Shown: positions 62,337 through 64,000 of the stretch, piece after piece
Layout: each line of letters begins with the position of its first letter
Position numbering within the stretch: the stretch's first letter is position 1
Assembly: GCA_019359175.1 (NCBI GenBank)
Contig: JAHHHU010000001.1
Span: forward strand, 1 to 64,000
Length of the DNA stretch: 64,000 bases
Source: Phormidium tanganyikae FI6-MK23
Lineage (GTDB): Bacteria; Cyanobacteriota; Cyanobacteriia; Leptolyngbyales; Leptolyngbyaceae
Reading direction: 5' to 3'
Notes under the pieces: generated by a model
The model's database searches: none
Told to the model about the DNA's origin: nothing
The model's input: the letters and a program-made list of their open reading frames with translations, nothing else
Program-made: the position numbers and the translations under genes

Positions 62337-64000
62337 TTATCGAGTGTTTCTTGCTGGCGTTGCGGTGTTGGCGGCTAGATAGCCCCAGAGATAGGCGGTC
62401 GGAGAAATGGATTGCATCACCGTAAATTCTGTTGCCATCGGGAACAGAAAAATATCGAAATACGATTCGGTGGCGGGCCAATCCATTGGAGCAGGAAACA
62501 TCACATCTTTGAAAAGGTCGATCGTCCAGGTTTTGCTATAAAACACCGGATCGTAGGGTCCGTACAGGGTAATTCCGGGTGGCGGGTCAACTCCTTGCAC
62601 TCGCTGATCGAGGATCAAGGGATTTTTGGGGCTGCGGTAGCCGAGTCCGGTCGTGTAAGTCATATTGTCGGGATTTGCTCCCAGGGCGAACTGAGTCGCG
62701 AGAACGCCCGATCGCAGATATTTTGCGTTTTGGGTGAGATAGTGGGCACGCACGATCGGGATTCCTTTAGGCGCACCGAGTCCGCTCCCCCAGCCCAGCG
62801 GATTATACGGAAGATCTTTCGACCATTTGAAGGCAGTTTGCTCACTGACGGCTAAAGCGGCATCTGCATCTCGAATTAGGGCAGCGATCGCATTTTGCTG
62901 AACAGCGGGATCGACTGAACTTTTAGGCATCCGGGCATACAGAAAGGCAGCATCGCGCTGATCGTGTTCGTCCCAAACGATGGCTTCTTGTTTCGGATCT
63001 TTGAAAACGGTACTTTGCAAAAAGAGTTGATGCCAGGAAGAATCGCCCGTGAGCCGGAAAAGCTCTAGAGCCGCTAGATTTCGGCTATCGCGGACGGATT
63101 TACTGACTGAAGTTTTCGCGGCTTCTCGTTCTGCGTATGTCATCGCACGTAAGGCACTTTCTTGATAAGTTTGCGCGAGTTTGGCATCTCTCGACTTCAG
63201 CGCGTTGGACACTCGTGCGGCGGCTCCAGCGTACAGATAGCTCGACCACATATCTGGCGCGTAGGCGTAAACTTTGTAAGATTCCTGCCAACTGGCTTCA
63301 CCGAGCCTGGGATCGCGCTGCGACTGAATTCCGCCGCGAATGCCTCCATCAGCCGTTTGCATCCGCCGAAAGAAATCGAGCGTCCACAGCGCTTCGTTGA
63401 TCACATCCGGTAAGCCGTTTTTGGACTCTGGCAAATTGAGCGAAACTCGATCGAAGTAAGCTGGAAACAGTTCGTCGAGTTCGATCAGGTGTCGTGAAAC
63501 TTCGACGTGCTGAATCCGCCGATCCCAGTCTCCCGCATCGAAATAACCACCCCAAGCATCGGGAACAACGCGCTTAGTTTCTGTTTCTGCAAGTTTTTTA
63601 ACAAATTCGGCTGAACCAATTCCTTGATCAACGCTGGAGATCGGTGCAGTGGATTCATATACCGTTGTCCCATCTTTCGGATGAAAGGGGCGCGGTCGTG
63701 TCCACTTGGTATAGGGTTCTGTTAGCGCCATGCCGCTGCGCTGATGGTATAGTCCACGCGCTGAGATGTAGAAGGCGTTTTTCCAGGCATCTGGGCTGAT
63801 TTGGAACGAGAAGGAACACCCGATCGCTTCGACGCAGACGCGGTATTTTCCGGGAGCTTGGACTTTAGTGAAGTCCATCAGATACACATTGGTGTTTGTG
63901 TAATTGCGCGATCGTGGATCTTCGTTTTCTTGGCTGGTGCGCGATAGCTGCGTTTTTCCAGTGAATACTTTCTGGTTTGTTTTCTCGTCGATCACCGAAA
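62337..64000 (-). CDS. Glycoside hydrolase family 9 protein, 5' end outside window
   Basis: At least 552 residues, frame open to the window edge. The N-terminus visible (MDFTKVQAPGKYRVCVEAIG) is a cellulase Ig-like domain. The catalytic domain has PDAWGGYFDAGDWDRRIQHV (GH9 catalytic Asp pair in DAGD), NGLPDVINEALWTLDFFRRM, and FALGANPDNMTYTTGLGYRS near the C-terminus. GH9 enzymes cleave beta-1,4-glucans; in cyanobacteria they may trim exported cellulose. The 5' gene, promoter and signal peptide lie outside. The first gene of the GH9-flippase unit. Confidence 0.75.
   Translation of the reverse strand, partial: SVIDEKTNQKVFTGKTQLSRTSQENEDPRSRNYTNTNVYLMDFTKVQAPGKYRVCVEAIGCSFSFQISPDAWKNAFYISARGLYHQRSGMALTEPYTKWTRPRPFHPKDGTTVYESTAPISSVDQGIGSAEFVKKLAETETKRVVPDAWGGYFDAGDWDRRIQHVEVSRHLIELDELFPAYFDRVSLNLPESKNGLPDVINEALWTLDFFRRMQTADGGIRGGIQSQRDPRLGEASWQESYKVYAYAPDMWSSYLYAGAAARVSNALKSRDAKLAQTYQESALRAMTYAEREAAKTSVSKSVRDSRNLAALELFRLTGDSSWHQLFLQSTVFKDPKQEAIVWDEHDQRDAAFLYARMPKSSVDPAVQQNAIAALIRDADAALAVSEQTAFKWSKDLPYNPLGWGSGLGAPKGIPIVRAHYLTQNAKYLRSGVLATQFALGANPDNMTYTTGLGYRSPKNPLILDQRVQGVDPPPGITLYGPYDPVFYSKTWTIDLFKDVMFPAPMDWPATESYFDIFLFPMATEFTVMQSISPTAYLWGYLAANTATPARNTR

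Overview
The window is chromosomal DNA from a cyanobacterium. Evidence includes photosystem I subunit PsaL, a carboxysome-type shell protein, a CcsA-type cytochrome c assembly protein, a KGK-domain protein, a ComFB/CdgR-like protein, and very frequent HIP1 octamers (GCGATCGC) and cores (CGATCG). The full hmp motility locus and large WD40/STAND protein point to a filamentous, Leptolyngbya-like genome, but the genus is inference.

Region 1 (about 1-15.2 kb) is gene-poor and decayed. It holds two broken toxin-antitoxin modules (PIN toxin with a HicB-like partner; RelE toxin with an intact antitoxin), a nonsense-mutated berberine-bridge-type oxidase fragment, a frameshifted MFS transporter, degenerate tRNA-Thr(CGU)-like and tRNA-Gly(GCC)-like sequences, a dispersed 240-bp repeat in two copies 11 kb apart, and a 294-bp MITE next to an orphan gene pair. 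Intact genes among them are a SecD-head-like lipoprotein, a GNAT enzyme, a tandem AAA ATPase, an M50 site-2 protease with CBS domains and a gamma-glutamyltransferase.

Region 2 (15.2-31.4 kb) holds add, ccsA, a KGK-domain gene and tilS, then the hmp gliding/type IV pilus chemosensory locus. hmpF is divergent from hmpA-hmpB-hmpC-hmpD-hmpE (PATAN response regulator, CheY, CheW, MCP, giant CheA). hmpE is 1782 codons long because of an unusually long acidic Asp/Ser/Leu-rich linker.

Region 3 (32-40 kb) carries two GT4-type glycosyltransferases, a fused oligopeptide-type ABC ATPase, a lambda-lysozyme-like muramidase, Mn catalase, a DUF2243 membrane protein and a LabA-like NYN protein, then a small DNA-binding-like gene broken by TGA.

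Region 4 (40-59.4 kb) has a STAND protein with 14 WD40 repeats next to a PAS-LuxR regulator, an internally deleted ISAs1-type element, a molybdopterin oxidoreductase, rpmF (too short for the ORF track), sbcC, a large orphan protein overlapping a GNAT gene, psaL, a secreted protein, a stand-alone BMC-H shell protein, glutaminase, a WbuC cupin, a gamma-glutamylcyclotransferase-like gene, an ECF sigma/anti-sigma pair, an L,D-transpeptidase, a NUDIX hydrolase and a ComFB-like protein.

Region 5 (59.7-64 kb) is a surface-polysaccharide segment: a glycosyltransferase convergent with an operon of a GH9 glycosidase (cut by the window end) and a flippase.

No CRISPR array, complete prophage, intact transposase or rRNA was seen. 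I did not find a convincing wholly new system. The best leads are the giant HmpE linker, the bracketed decayed segment with tRNA remnants, the orphan gene pair beside the MITE, and the deleted IS with an 18-bp perfect palindrome.
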